Shown one piece after another: positions 8,011-17,509 of a DNA stretch of 64,000 bases. Each line of letters begins with the position of its first letter. The stretch's first letter is position 1. The stretch is taken from positions 190,927 through 254,926 of the forward strand of contig NZ_JBFLVD010000012.1 in assembly GCF_040750395.1 (NCBI RefSeq), read 5' to 3'. This DNA is from Scandinavium sp002470465 (GTDB lineage: Bacteria; Pseudomonadota; Gammaproteobacteria; Enterobacterales; Enterobacteriaceae). The notes beneath the pieces were generated by a model. That model saw nothing but the letters and a program-made list of their open reading frames with translations, did not search any database and was not told the origin of the DNA. A program made the position numbers and the translations under genes.

Positions 8011-8292
8011 ATGGTTTCTGTTACCACCGGCATGGTTCTCCTGCGCTGGCCGCTCGTGAGCGCCGTACTGATGTTCCTTGCCAGCACGTTGAAAATTCAG
8101 TTCCGTAAATCCGACTATGCCGGGCTGGCGGTTGTTTGCAGCGCTTTTGGCATCGCCGCCGCCTGCTGGTTTGCCACCGGCCTGCTGGGCATCACTCTTG
8201 TCGACATGACGCTTGTCTGGAACAACATTAAAGATGTGATGATAGAGGTAATGAGCCAGACTCCGCCAGAATGGCCGGTGATGGTGAGCTAA
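8011..8292 (+). CDS. yjcB: small membrane protein YjcB
   Basis: A 93-residue inner-membrane protein of unknown function, similar along its whole length to E. coli YjcB as I remember it. Two to three hydrophobic stretches are visible (residues 6-25, 36-60). I start at the ATG at 8011, preceded by gaggg at a suitable distance; an in-frame start at 7996 would add five residues that the homologue lacks. It converges on ssb with a shared terminator. Confidence 0.85.
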   Translation: MVSVTTGMVLLRWPLVSAVLMFLASTLKIQFRKSDYAGLAVVCSAFGIAAACWFATGLLGITLVDMTLVWNNIKDVMIEVMSQTPPEWPVMVS

Positions 8293-8320
8293 AAACCTGC
8301 TTCAGGCAGTACAAGCCAAC

Positions 8321-8354
8321 AAAAAAGCGCTTCCCAAAGGAAAGCGCTTTTTTT
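8321..8354. terminator. bidirectional terminator between yjcB and ssb
   Basis: A stem aaagcgcttcc / ggaaagcgcttt is flanked by A on the left and a T-run on the right, so it can serve both converging genes. Confidence 0.85.
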
Positions 8355-8388
8355 ATGTGATTTGTCCGTCAGACAATACGGGACATAA

Positions 8389-8916
8389 TCAGAACGGGAT
8401 ATCGTCGTCGAAATCCATTGGCGGTTCGTTAGACGGTGCCGGGGCTGCAGGCTGCTGCGGGCGAGACTGTGCACCACCGCTGAACTGGTTTCCGCCCTGA
8501 GGCTGCTGTGGCTGACCCCAGCCGCCGCCCTGCTGCTGACCGCCACCTGCCGGTGCGCCGCCGCCCTGACGGCCACCGAGCATCTGCATGGTGCCGCCTA
8601 CGTTAACCACAACTTCCGTGGTGTATTTTTCAGCGCCGGACTGATCGGTCCATTTACGGGTACGCAGCTGGCCTTCGATATAGACCTGAGACCCTTTACG
8701 CAGATATTCACCGGCCACTTCCGCCAGTTTGCCGAACAGCACAACGCGGTGCCATTCAGTCTGCTCTTTCATTTCGCCGGTCGCTTTATCACGCCAGGAT
8801 TCGGAAGTAGCCAGCGTAATGTTGGCAACTGCGCCACCACTCGGCATGTAGCGTACTTCCGGGTCCTGGCCCAGATTACCGACGAGAATCACCTTGTTGA
8901 CGCCTCTGCTGGCCAT
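8389..8916 (-). CDS. ssb: single-stranded DNA-binding protein SSB
   Basis: Tetrameric protein that coats single-stranded DNA in replication, recombination and repair and recruits partners through its tail. The 175-residue product has an OB-fold over residues 1-110 (MASRGVNKVILVGNLGQDPEVRY), a Gly/Gln/Pro-rich linker, and the conserved acidic tip DFDDDIPF used to bind partner proteins. It is divergent from uvrA, and the LexA box between them means DNA damage can affect both promoters. Confidence 0.98.
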   Translation of the reverse strand: MASRGVNKVILVGNLGQDPEVRYMPSGGAVANITLATSESWRDKATGEMKEQTEWHRVVLFGKLAEVAGEYLRKGSQVYIEGQLRTRKWTDQSGAEKYTTEVVVNVGGTMQMLGGRQGGGAPAGGGQQQGGGWGQPQQPQGGNQFSGGAQSRPQQPAAPAPSNEPPMDFDDDIPF

Positions 8917-9064
8917 GATCGTGTCTCCTGAATACGTTTCTTAATAGTGTAAACGCGCGAGTGTACCATTTCCATGCGGCAATTTGCATAGTTGCGTAGC
9001 AGCTTCAGATATCTCATGCGGACTCGACATTATTGCACAGAGAATCAGAGCGCGCATTCCAATA

Positions 9065-9080
9065 CTGTATATTCAAACAG
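9065..9080. promoter_or_regulatory. LexA box in the ssb-uvrA interval
   Basis: ctgtatattcaaacag fits the SOS consensus CTGT-N8-ACAG and lies where the E. coli uvrA SOS box lies. It should make uvrA, and possibly ssb, inducible by DNA damage. Confidence 0.92.
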
Positions 9081-9162
9081 GTCAAACTGTGTCATAATTA
9101 GCCGTTTCTGCCGTTTGTCCTTCTGACAAACCCGCATTCCGAGTCTCTACCGGGAAAGGTGA

Positions 9163-11985
9163 ATGGATAAGATCGAAGTTCGGGGCGCCCGCACCCATAA
9201 TCTCAAAAACATCAACCTCGTCATCCCTCGCGACAAACTGATCGTCGTGACCGGGCTTTCGGGCTCAGGTAAATCTTCGCTGGCGTTTGATACGCTGTAT
9301 GCCGAAGGGCAGCGGCGCTACGTTGAATCACTCTCTGCTTATGCACGTCAGTTCCTGTCACTGATGGAAAAGCCTGATGTGGACCATATTGAAGGTCTGT
9401 CTCCGGCCATTTCTATTGAGCAGAAGTCCACGTCGCACAACCCGCGTTCCACCGTGGGGACCATTACTGAAATTCACGATTACCTGCGCCTGCTTTATGC
9501 TCGCGTGGGCGAACCGCGCTGTCCCGATCACGACGTGCCGCTGGCGGCGCAAACCGTCAGCCAGATGGTGGATAACGTTCTGTCGCAGCCAGAAGGCAAA
9601 CGCCTGATGCTGCTGGCGCCAGTCATCAAAGAGCGTAAGGGCGAGCACACCAAAACGCTGGAAAACCTGGCAAGCCAGGGCTACATCCGCGCCCGTATCG
9701 ACGGCGAAGTCTGCGACCTTTCCGATCCGCCGAAGCTTGAATTGCAAAAGAAGCACACCATCGAAGTGGTGATTGACCGCTTTAAGGTACGCGAAGACCT
9801 CACGCAGCGCCTTGCAGAGTCCTTTGAAACCGCACTGGAGCTCTCCGGCGGCACCGCCATTGTCGCCGATATGGACGACGAGAAAGCGGAAGAGCTGCTG
9901 TTCTCCGCCAACTTTGCCTGCCCGATTTGCGGCTACAGCATGCGCGAACTGGAACCGCGCCTGTTCTCGTTCAACAACCCGGCAGGTGCCTGTCCGACCT
10001 GCGACGGCCTCGGCGTGCAGCAATATTTCGATCCAGACCGCATTATCCAGAACCCGGAGCTTTCCCTGGCAGGCGGTGCCATCCGCGGCTGGGATCGCCG
10101 AAACTTCTACTATTTCCAGATGCTGCGCTCGCTGGCGGAGCATTATGAGTTCGACGTCGAAGCCCCGTGGGGCAGCCTGAGTGCGCACGTGCAAAAAGTG
10201 GTGCTGTACGGTTCAGGAAAAGAGTCGATCGAATTCAAATATATGAACGACCGCGGTGATACTTCCGTGCGCCGCCATCCGTTTGAAGGCGTGCTGCATA
10301 ACATGGAGCGCCGCTATAAAGAAACCGAATCTAACGCGGTGCGCGAGGAGCTGGCGAAGTTCATCAGCAACCGCCCGTGCGCCAGCTGTGAAGGCACTCG
10401 CCTGAATCGTGAAGCGCGCCATGTGTTTGTGGAAAACACGGCGCTGCCAACCATTTCTGACATGAGCATCGGCCACGCCATGGACTTCTTCAACAATATG
10501 AAGCTGTCCGGCCAGCGCGCAAAAATCGCCGAAAAAGTGCTGAAAGAGATTGGCGATCGCCTGAAGTTCCTCGTTAACGTCGGCCTGAACTACCTGACGC
10601 TTTCCCGCTCGGCAGAAACGCTCTCCGGCGGTGAAGCTCAGCGTATTCGTCTGGCAAGCCAGATTGGCGCGGGGCTGGTTGGTGTAATGTACGTGCTGGA
10701 TGAGCCGTCCATCGGCCTGCACCAGCGCGATAACGAGCGCCTGCTCGGCACGCTGATTCATTTACGTAATCTCGGTAATACGGTGATTGTGGTTGAGCAT
10801 GATGAAGACGCCATTCGCGCGGCAGACCACGTGATCGATATCGGGCCTGGCGCTGGCGTGCACGGCGGTGAAGTGGTTGCAGAAGGCCCCCTCGAGGCCA
10901 TCATGGCCGTGCCGGAATCGCTGACCGGCCAGTTCATGAGCGGCAAACGCAAAATCGAAGTGCCAAAAGAGCGCGTGCCTGCGAACCCGGAAAAAGTCCT
11001 GAAGCTGACCGGCGCTCGTGGCAACAACCTGAAAGACGTAACGTTGACGGTGCCGGTTGGCCTGTTCACCTGCATCACTGGCGTATCCGGCTCAGGTAAA
11101 TCGACGCTGATTAACGATACGCTGTTCCCGATTGCCCAGCGCGCGCTGAATGGCGCAACCATTGTCGAACCAGCGCCGTACCGCGATATTAGCGGCCTGG
11201 AGCACTTCGATAAGGTCATCGACATCGATCAGAGCCCGATTGGCCGTACGCCGCGTTCCAACCCGGCGACCTATACCGGCGTGTTCACGCCGGTGCGTGA
11301 ACTGTTCGCTGGCGTTCCTGAATCCCGCTCACGCGGATACACGCCAGGTCGTTTCAGCTTTAACGTGCGCGGTGGTCGCTGTGAAGCCTGCCAGGGCGAC
11401 GGCGTGATCAAGGTAGAAATGCACTTCCTGCCCGACATCTACGTGCCGTGCGATCAGTGCAAAGGCAAGCGCTATAACCGTGAAACGCTGGAGATTAAGT
11501 ACAAAGGCAAAACCATCCACGAAGTGCTGGATATGACCATTGAAGAAGCACGCGAGTTCTTTGATGCCGTACCAGCGCTGGCGCGCAAGCTGCAAACGTT
11601 GATGGACGTGGGCCTGACGTACATTCGCTTGGGGCAATCCGCCACCACGCTCTCCGGCGGGGAAGCGCAGCGCGTGAAGCTGGCGCGTGAGCTGTCAAAA
11701 CGCGGCACGGGTCAGACGCTGTACATCCTCGACGAACCGACCACCGGTCTGCACTTTGCTGATATTCAGCAGCTGCTGGAAGTGCTGCATCAACTGCGCG
11801 ACCAGGGCAACACGATTGTGGTTATCGAGCATAACCTCGACGTGATTAAAACCGCGGACTGGATTGTCGATCTCGGCCCGGAAGGCGGCAGCGGCGGCGG
11901 GGAAATTCTCGTCTCCGGCACGCCTGAAACGGTCGCGGAATGCGAGGCTTCGCACACGGCGCGCTTCCTGAAGCCAATGCTGTAA
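9163..11985 (+). CDS. uvrA: excinuclease ABC subunit A (UvrA)
   Basis: Damage-recognition ATPase of nucleotide excision repair; a UvrA dimer loads UvrB at bulky lesions. The 940-residue product has two ABC ATPase modules: Walker A GLSGSGKSS at about residues 31-39 and GVSGSGKST near 640, with LSGGEAQR signatures in both. Zinc-finger cysteine pairs are seen in CPICGY...CPTC and CEAC...CDQC. The start ATG at 9163 follows a gggaaagg ribosome site. A LexA box is upstream. Its stop codon abuts the yjbR stop on the other strand with no gap. Confidence 0.99.
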   Translation: MDKIEVRGARTHNLKNINLVIPRDKLIVVTGLSGSGKSSLAFDTLYAEGQRRYVESLSAYARQFLSLMEKPDVDHIEGLSPAISIEQKSTSHNPRSTVGTITEIHDYLRLLYARVGEPRCPDHDVPLAAQTVSQMVDNVLSQPEGKRLMLLAPVIKERKGEHTKTLENLASQGYIRARIDGEVCDLSDPPKLELQKKHTIEVVIDRFKVREDLTQRLAESFETALELSGGTAIVADMDDEKAEELLFSANFACPICGYSMRELEPRLFSFNNPAGACPTCDGLGVQQYFDPDRIIQNPELSLAGGAIRGWDRRNFYYFQMLRSLAEHYEFDVEAPWGSLSAHVQKVVLYGSGKESIEFKYMNDRGDTSVRRHPFEGVLHNMERRYKETESNAVREELAKFISNRPCASCEGTRLNREARHVFVENTALPTISDMSIGHAMDFFNNMKLSGQRAKIAEKVLKEIGDRLKFLVNVGLNYLTLSRSAETLSGGEAQRIRLASQIGAGLVGVMYVLDEPSIGLHQRDNERLLGTLIHLRNLGNTVIVVEHDEDAIRAADHVIDIGPGAGVHGGEVVAEGPLEAIMAVPESLTGQFMSGKRKIEVPKERVPANPEKVLKLTGARGNNLKDVTLTVPVGLFTCITGVSGSGKSTLINDTLFPIAQRALNGATIVEPAPYRDISGLEHFDKVIDIDQSPIGRTPRSNPATYTGVFTPVRELFAGVPESRSRGYTPGRFSFNVRGGRCEACQGDGVIKVEMHFLPDIYVPCDQCKGKRYNRETLEIKYKGKTIHEVLDMTIEEAREFFDAVPALARKLQTLMDVGLTYIRLGQSATTLSGGEAQRVKLARELSKRGTGQTLYILDEPTTGLHFADIQQLLEVLHQLRDQGNTIVVIEHNLDVIKTADWIVDLGPEGGSGGGEILVSGTPETVAECEASHTARFLKPML

Positions 11986-12336
11986 TTACTCGAGCTGCTG
12001 TCGGACCTCTTCCGGCAGCAGCCCCATCGCCTGCTGATACGACGCATCCACCAGGAAATAAATTTGTGAATCCGGCAGCGAGCCGTCAAGGTAAACCGTG
12101 CTCCAGTGCGCTTTATTGAGATGCTGACTGGGCCTCACGTCGCTGTGCTGCTCACGCAATAATTCCGCGAGTTCCGGGCTGGTTTTCAGCGAAGTCGCCG
12201 GACGGCCCTCCACTTCTTTCACCATCGCAAACAGCACATCCGATACCTTAATTTGCGTGGCCTTCCAGTCGCTGTGCACGCTCTGCTCAGCCCCCGGTTT
12301 ATTCATGCAATATTGCAGCAGCTCCGAAATGGTCAT
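11986..12336 (-). CDS. yjbR: MmcQ/YjbR family protein
   Basis: A 116-residue soluble protein of the YjbR/MmcQ family, which has a fold resembling bacterial DNA-binding proteins; its role is not established. The match to E. coli YjbR is close from MTISELLQYCM to near the end. I start at the ATG at 12334-12336, as in the homologue, although the frame stays open to 12450. In K-12 yjbQ lies between aphA and yjbR; here only about 110 bases separate them and yjbQ is absent. Confidence 0.9.
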   Translation of the reverse strand: MTISELLQYCMNKPGAEQSVHSDWKATQIKVSDVLFAMVKEVEGRPATSLKTSPELAELLREQHSDVRPSQHLNKAHWSTVYLDGSLPDSQIYFLVDASYQQAMGLLPEEVRQQLE

Positions 12337-12410
12337 GGCATTCCCCTGAAGAGACGTGAATCTTTTCTTAGTGTGCAACAAGAAAGGGGAAAGGGAAACG
12401 CTTCTGGTCA

Positions 12411-12441
12411 AAAAAACGGCAACCCCATGGATTGCCGTTTT
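12411..12441 (-). terminator. terminator of aphA
   Basis: Minus-strand stem aaaacggcaa / ttgccgtttt followed by six or more T, a few bases after the aphA stop. Confidence 0.85.
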
Positions 12442-12446
12442 CGCTG

Positions 12447-13163
12447 TCAATATTCTGAATTGACGATCACTTCTTCACCGTACGCTCCGGCATTCGGCAG
12501 CGGTTTGTAGGTGGAATTAGAGGCCCGCAGAACGCGGATGCCGCGGGCGCCTGCGTCATGGGCGGCGGTGATGTCATTATCAGAATCGCCGTAGAAGACC
12601 TTGATATTTTTTTCCTGCAGCCACTGCGTTTTGGTGTTCTGATCGGGTTTGTCGCCCGCGAAAATCACCGGATTCATGCTGGCCGCCGGGATCAGGAAAT
12701 CATCCTGCAGCGTTTTGCTGACGGTTTCTGTCTTTGTCTGGCTGCGGCCGGTGACAAAGTAAATGGTATCACCGCGCTTAACGTGCATGGCGATAAGCGA
12801 GCGGGCCACCTCTTTCGGGATGCTGAATTCATCCCAGCCGTTATTCATTTTTTCCCAGAATTCGGGGTTCTTCAGATACGCTTCGCTGTCCGGCGACCAG
12901 ATTTTTTTCCCACGCCAAAAGCCCGGGCTCGAGAAAAGCACCGTGTCATCGATATCAAAACCGACGGCTATCGGTGAGCGACCTAATAGACTGTTTTCGA
13001 TCTGCGCCACCGAAACCCAATGGATCGGCGCCTGTTCGGCGAGTTTTTCGACATTTGTCCCCGCATAAAGCGGAGAAGGTGATGAGGCGTGAGCATCGAC
13101 AACGGTGCTGTTTACGGTAAACAACAAGCAGATAGCGCTGAACGCTAAAGTAACCTTGCGCAT
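12447..13163 (-). CDS. aphA: class B acid phosphatase AphA
   Basis: Periplasmic, magnesium-dependent nonspecific acid phosphatase and phosphotransferase of the HAD superfamily (NSAP class B), removing phosphate from nucleotides and other monoesters. The 238-residue precursor starts with a signal peptide of about 25 residues ending around VVDAHA. The catalytic DxDxT motif is seen in GFDIDDTVLFSS, and the C-terminal HAD motif in YGDSDNDI. Length and sequence agree with E. coli AphA. It is transcribed alone, with its own terminator. Confidence 0.96.
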   Translation of the reverse strand: MRKVTLAFSAICLLFTVNSTVVDAHASSPSPLYAGTNVEKLAEQAPIHWVSVAQIENSLLGRSPIAVGFDIDDTVLFSSPGFWRGKKIWSPDSEAYLKNPEFWEKMNNGWDEFSIPKEVARSLIAMHVKRGDTIYFVTGRSQTKTETVSKTLQDDFLIPAASMNPVIFAGDKPDQNTKTQWLQEKNIKVFYGDSDNDITAAHDAGARGIRVLRASNSTYKPLPNAGAYGEEVIVNSEY

Positions 13164-13280
13164 AATTTTCCCTGAATCATCCGATTGTTATTATTGGAAA
13201 GTGTTGAGACGTCAAAAATCAACCTGACCTTAACCGTGATGCAGGATGAATGAAAGGAATATATGGATTGGATGCCATAG

Positions 13281-13317
13281 AAAAAGGTGATGATCACAAT
13301 CAGGTTCTCATCACCTT
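13281..13317 (-). terminator. terminator of tyrB
   Basis: Minus-strand stem aaggtgatga / tcatcacctt with a 16-base loop, followed by T, about 55 bases after the tyrB stop. The rest of the 13164-13369 gap presumably holds the aphA promoter. Confidence 0.65.
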
Positions 13318-13369
13318 GCAGAAAGGCTGCCAGGGCTCCTTAAAACAGAGCGCCAAAGTCAGTAAGTAC

Positions 13370-14563
13370 TTACATCACAGCGGAGAACGCCTGGGCTACG
13401 CGCTGAACGTTGCGGGAGTTCAGGCCTGCCACGCACATGCGGCCGCTGGCAATCAGGTAAACGCCAAACTCTTCACGCAGGCGCTCCACCTGGGCGGCGC
13501 TCAGGCCGGTATAGCTGAACATGCCGCGCTGCTTCAGCAGGTAATCGAAATTACCCTCAGGCATGGTCTGCTTCAGCACGTTCACCAGCTCCTGGCGCAT
13601 TGCCAGAATACGAGTGCGCATGGCTTCTACTTCCGCCAGCCAGGAGGCCTTGAGCTTCGCATCATTCAATACGGCAGAAACCACCTGCGCCCCGAAATTC
13701 GGCGGGCTGGAGTAGTTGCGGCGCACGGTTGCTTTCAGCTGACCCAGCACGCGGCCTGCGGTATCGCTGTCCTCACACACCACGGACAGGCCGCCGACGC
13801 GTTCACCGTACAGCGAGAAAATTTTAGAAAAGGAGTTGCTGACCAGCACCGGCAGGCCTGCGCTCGCAATGGTGCGAATAGCCCAGGCATCTTCCTCCAT
13901 GCCTGCGCCAAAGCCCTGGTAGGCGATGTCGAGGAACGGAATCAGGTTGCGCGCTTTCAGTACTTCCGTGACGGCATCCCACTGCGCATTAGTCAGATCG
14001 GCCCCGGTCGGGTTATGACAGCATGGGTGCAGCAGCACGATGTCTTTTTCCGGCAGCGTACTCAGCTTTTCCAGCAGCGCGTCAAAACGCACGCCGTTCG
14101 TTTCGGCATCAAACCAAGGGTAAGTGCTTACTTCGAAGCCAGCACCTTCAAAGATGGCGATGTGGTTTTCCCAGGTCGGATCGCTGACCCACACTTTCGA
14201 GCCAGGGAAATAGTGCCTGAGGAAATCAGCGCCCACTTTCAGTGCGCCAGAACCCCCCAGCGTCTGAATAGTGGCCACACGTTTCTGTTGCAGGACCGGA
14301 TGGTCTGCCCCAAACAGCAGCGGCGCAACGCCGTTACGATAGGTGTTAAGCCCTTCCATCGGCAGATAAACCGATGCGCCATGCGGCTGGGCATTCAGTT
14401 GTGCTTCAGCTTCAGCAACCGCCTGTAATTGCGGAATAATGCCGTCTTCGTTGTAGTACAGGCCAATGCTGAGGTTCACTTTGTCACTGCGGGGATCTTC
14501 TTTGAATTTTTCCATCAGCGAGAGGATGGGATCGCCTGCGTAGGCGTCGACGTTCTGAAACAC
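13370..14563 (-). CDS. tyrB: aromatic amino acid aminotransferase TyrB
   Basis: PLP enzyme of fold type I that makes tyrosine and phenylalanine (also leucine and aspartate) from their keto acids, using glutamate as amino donor. The 397-residue length is the family's usual length. The PLP-binding lysine is in the SNSFSKIFSLYGERVG segment. It lies downstream of alr in the same direction, but a repeat and about 165 bases separate them. E. coli tyrB is repressed by TyrR; I could not find a TGTAAA-N6-TTTACA box in the gap. Confidence 0.97.
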   Translation of the reverse strand: MFQNVDAYAGDPILSLMEKFKEDPRSDKVNLSIGLYYNEDGIIPQLQAVAEAEAQLNAQPHGASVYLPMEGLNTYRNGVAPLLFGADHPVLQQKRVATIQTLGGSGALKVGADFLRHYFPGSKVWVSDPTWENHIAIFEGAGFEVSTYPWFDAETNGVRFDALLEKLSTLPEKDIVLLHPCCHNPTGADLTNAQWDAVTEVLKARNLIPFLDIAYQGFGAGMEEDAWAIRTIASAGLPVLVSNSFSKIFSLYGERVGGLSVVCEDSDTAGRVLGQLKATVRRNYSSPPNFGAQVVSAVLNDAKLKASWLAEVEAMRTRILAMRQELVNVLKQTMPEGNFDYLLKQRGMFSYTGLSAAQVERLREEFGVYLIASGRMCVAGLNSRNVQRVAQAFSAVM

Positions 14564-14689
14564 GCGATGATTCTCCAGGGTTATACAGGGCAGGAATCAC
14601 CACAATAAACCGGATGGAGGGGAAGATCGAGAGGATGTTGGGATCGAAGACTTGCGATGACAGATGGCGGCCTGTTAAGTCAGTAAACC

Positions 14690-14726
14690 TCGTAGGCCCG
14701 GTCAGCAGAGCGTCACCGGGCACGAA
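14690..14726. repeat. REP-like palindrome between alr and tyrB
   Basis: A palindrome of the form cgtaggcccggt...gtcaccgggc, typical of the short extragenic REP elements of enterobacteria. It lies just after the alr stop and may protect or end that transcript. Confidence 0.6.
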
Positions 14727-14729
14727 AGG

Positions 14730-15812
14730 CTATTCGTCGAGATACTTCATCGCCACCCTTGACGTCAGTCGCGTGATAAGTTCGTAAGCACTCACTTTTG
14801 TTATTTCGGCAATGCGCTCCACCGGCAGACCATCGCCCCAAAGAATAACCGGATCGCCGGCCTTTTCCTGGGCTTCCGGTCCTAAATCCACGCAGATCAT
14901 ATCCATCGCCACGCGGCCGACCATCGGCACTTCCCGGCCGTTTACCAGCACTGGCGTGCCAGACGGTGCTGCACGCGGGTAACCGTCGCCGTAGCCCATC
15001 GCCACCACGCCAAGGCACGTGTCCCGCTCGCTTGTCCAGGTACCGCCGTAGCCCACGGGCTCACCTGCTTTATGATCGCGTACAGCGATCAGGCTTGAGG
15101 TCAGCGACATCACCGGCCTGAAGCCAAAATCCGTGCCCCATGGTTTTCCTTCAAGTGGCGATACGCCATACAGAATAATGCCAGGGCGCACCCAGTCAAA
15201 ATGAGACTGCGGGAACAGCAAGATACCGCCAGAGGCGGCGATAGAACGCTGGCCCGGCTTGCCTTCGGTGAAGGTGTTGAAGATATCCAGCTGCCGCTCG
15301 GTCGCACCGCATTCCGGTTCGTCTGCACGTGCGAAGTGGCTGACCACGTTTACCGGCTGGCGCACGTTTTTGCACTGGCACAGGCGCTGATAAAAGGCAT
15401 TCGCCTCTTCCGGGCGCACACCCAGGCGGTGCATACCCGTATCGAGCTTCATCCAGACGGTCACTGGTTCAGGTAACGTGGCCTGCTCCAGCGCTTCGAG
15501 CTGCTCAAGGTTGTGGATGGCGGTTTGCATCCCCTGCACGGAAATAACCGGCAAATCTTCGGCGTTGAAGAACCCTTCCAGCAGGAGAATCGGCTGAACG
15601 ATACCGCCAGCCCGCAGGTGCAGCGCCTCTTCCAGGCGAGCGACGCCGAAGGCATCGGCATCGGGGAGCGTTCGCGCGGTCTCAAGAAGACCGTGTCCGT
15701 AGGCGTTCGCTTTCACCACCGCAACCAGTTTACTGGCGGGAGCCAGTTCACGCAGACGTTGCAGGTTGTGTCGCAGAGCGCGGCGGTTAACCACTACAGT
15801 TGCCGCTTGCAT
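14730..15812 (-). CDS. alr: alanine racemase, constitutive (Alr)
   Basis: PLP-dependent racemase making D-alanine for peptidoglycan. The 360-residue product has the PLP lysine K34 in AVVKANAYGHG at the start of the TIM barrel, and the second catalytic residue, a Tyr, in GYGGTW around residue 255. It matches E. coli Alr over its whole length. It follows dnaB in the same direction, with a pair of REP elements between them. Confidence 0.98.
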   Translation of the reverse strand: MQAATVVVNRRALRHNLQRLRELAPASKLVAVVKANAYGHGLLETARTLPDADAFGVARLEEALHLRAGGIVQPILLLEGFFNAEDLPVISVQGMQTAIHNLEQLEALEQATLPEPVTVWMKLDTGMHRLGVRPEEANAFYQRLCQCKNVRQPVNVVSHFARADEPECGATERQLDIFNTFTEGKPGQRSIAASGGILLFPQSHFDWVRPGIILYGVSPLEGKPWGTDFGFRPVMSLTSSLIAVRDHKAGEPVGYGGTWTSERDTCLGVVAMGYGDGYPRAAPSGTPVLVNGREVPMVGRVAMDMICVDLGPEAQEKAGDPVILWGDGLPVERIAEITKVSAYELITRLTSRVAMKYLDE

Positions 15813-15880
15813 TTGAATTCCTTGAAAAATATTTGCTTTGATGACCGGACTCAGATGACTGACAGCCCGTTACTCCATTT

Positions 15881-15985
15881 TGCCGGATGGCGGCATGAAT
15901 GCCTTATCCGGCCTACAAAACTCTTCAATTTCAGATAATCGCCCGAATCTCGTAGGCCTGATAAGCGAAGCGCCATCAGGCAATG
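15881..15985. repeat. pair of REP elements (BIME) between dnaB and alr
   Basis: Two REP palindromes in opposite orientation: tgccggatggcggc...ccggcctac at 15881-15916 and cgtaggcctgataag...gccatcaggca at 15950-15983. The sequence is very close to the K-12 REP consensus. Confidence 0.85.
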
Positions 15986-16018
15986 GGGCTTTGCCCTCAG
16001 TATTCTGATAAGCGGTCG

Positions 16019-17434
16019 TTATTCGTCGTCGTACTGCGGACCCGCGTAATTATCAAAGCGGGACCATTGCCCGTTAAAGGTCAGGCGCACCGTACCGATT
16101 GGGCCGTTACGCTGTTTACCAATGATGATTTCGGCGATCCCTTTCAGGTCGCTGTTTTCGTGATACACCTCATCACGATAGATAAACATGATTAAGTCGG
16201 CGTCCTGCTCGATAGAGCCGGATTCACGCAGGTCGGAGTTGACCGGGCGTTTATCCGCACGCTGTTCCAGGGAGCGGTTAAGCTGCGACAGCGCCACCAC
16301 CGGCACCTGAAGCTCTTTCGCTAACGCTTTGAGCGAGCGAGAAATTTCTGCGATCTCAAGCGTACGATTGTCCGACAGAGACGGCACGCGCATCAGCTGG
16401 AGGTAGTCAATCATGATAAGCCCGATGCCGCCGTGTTCACGGGCAATACGGCGCGCGCGGGAGCGCACTTCCGTAGGCGTCAGGCCGGAAGAATCATCGA
16501 TATAGATATTGCGTTTTTCCAGCAGAATGCCCATCGTGCCGGAAATGCGCGCCCAGTCTTCATCATCAAGCTGGCCGGTACGAATACGGGTCTGATCGAC
16601 GCGCGACAGCGACGCGAGAGAACGCATCATAATCTGCTCGGAGGGCATCTCGAGACTGAAGATAAGTACCGGCTTATCCTGCAACATCGCTGCATTTTCG
16701 ACGAGGTTCATCGCAAATGTCGTTTTACCCATCGACGGACGTGCCGCAACAATAATCAAATCCGACGGCTGTAACCCGGCGGTCTTTTTATTGAGATCGT
16801 CGTAGCCGGTGTTTACGCCCGTCACGCCATCGTGCGGCTGCTGGAAAAGCTGTTCGATACGCGCAACGGTGGCATCAAGCACATCGGCGATATTTTTTGG
16901 GCCTTCGTCTTTATTGGCGCGGCTTTCGGCAATTTTGAAGACGCGCGATTCGGCTAAATCCAGCAGATCTTCACTGGTGCGGCCCTGCGGGTCAAAACCG
17001 GCTTCGGCGATTTCATTCGCTACTGAGATCATCTCACGGACAACGGCACGTTCGCGTACGATATCAGCATAAGCGCTGATGTTCGCCGCACTTGGCGTAT
17101 TTTTTGATAATTCCGCCAGATAGGCAAAGCCGCCGACGCTGTCCAGCTGCCCTTCCCGCTCCAGCGATTCCGCAAGCGTGATAAGGTCAATCGGGCTGCC
17201 CGTTTCCTGCAGGCGCGCCATCTCGGTAAAGATGTGGCGGTGTGGACGGGTATAGAAATCTTCCGAGACGACGCGTTCGGCGACATCGTCCCAGCGCTCG
17301 TTATCCAGCATCAAACCACCCAACACCGACTGCTCCGCTTCAATCGAGTGCGGCGGCACTTTCAGCCCGGCAACGATGGGATCGCGCTCGCGTGGCTCAG
17401 TCTGCTGTTTGTTGAAGGGTTTATTTCCTGCCAT
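16019..17434 (-). CDS. dnaB: replicative DNA helicase DnaB
   Basis: Hexameric helicase that unwinds DNA 5' to 3' at the replication fork and stimulates primase DnaG. The 471-residue product has the N-terminal primase-interacting domain (about 20-150), a linker, and a RecA-like ATPase domain with Walker A ARPSMGKTTFA near residue 230 and the MIDYLQLM Walker B. Full length and no intein. Divergent from qorA across a gap of 75 bases. Confidence 0.99.
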   Translation of the reverse strand: MAGNKPFNKQQTEPRERDPIVAGLKVPPHSIEAEQSVLGGLMLDNERWDDVAERVVSEDFYTRPHRHIFTEMARLQETGSPIDLITLAESLEREGQLDSVGGFAYLAELSKNTPSAANISAYADIVRERAVVREMISVANEIAEAGFDPQGRTSEDLLDLAESRVFKIAESRANKDEGPKNIADVLDATVARIEQLFQQPHDGVTGVNTGYDDLNKKTAGLQPSDLIIVAARPSMGKTTFAMNLVENAAMLQDKPVLIFSLEMPSEQIMMRSLASLSRVDQTRIRTGQLDDEDWARISGTMGILLEKRNIYIDDSSGLTPTEVRSRARRIAREHGGIGLIMIDYLQLMRVPSLSDNRTLEIAEISRSLKALAKELQVPVVALSQLNRSLEQRADKRPVNSDLRESGSIEQDADLIMFIYRDEVYHENSDLKGIAEIIIGKQRNGPIGTVRLTFNGQWSRFDNYAGPQYDDE

Positions 17435-17509
17435 AGTGAATGGAGTTACCGGTTAAAGAGTGGGCCGTAAGATTATCATATCTGAGGCTCCTTCACATCT
17501 GGAGGAAAA

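Noticed and set aside
13250..14428. Plus-strand open frame of 392 codons opposite tyrB
   Set aside because: Antisense of tyrB; no recognisable domain, and it would start within the tyrB terminator region.
14564..14729. TyrR box expected upstream of tyrB
   Set aside because: No TGTAAA-N6-TTTACA-like pair found on either strand; regulation left unassigned.
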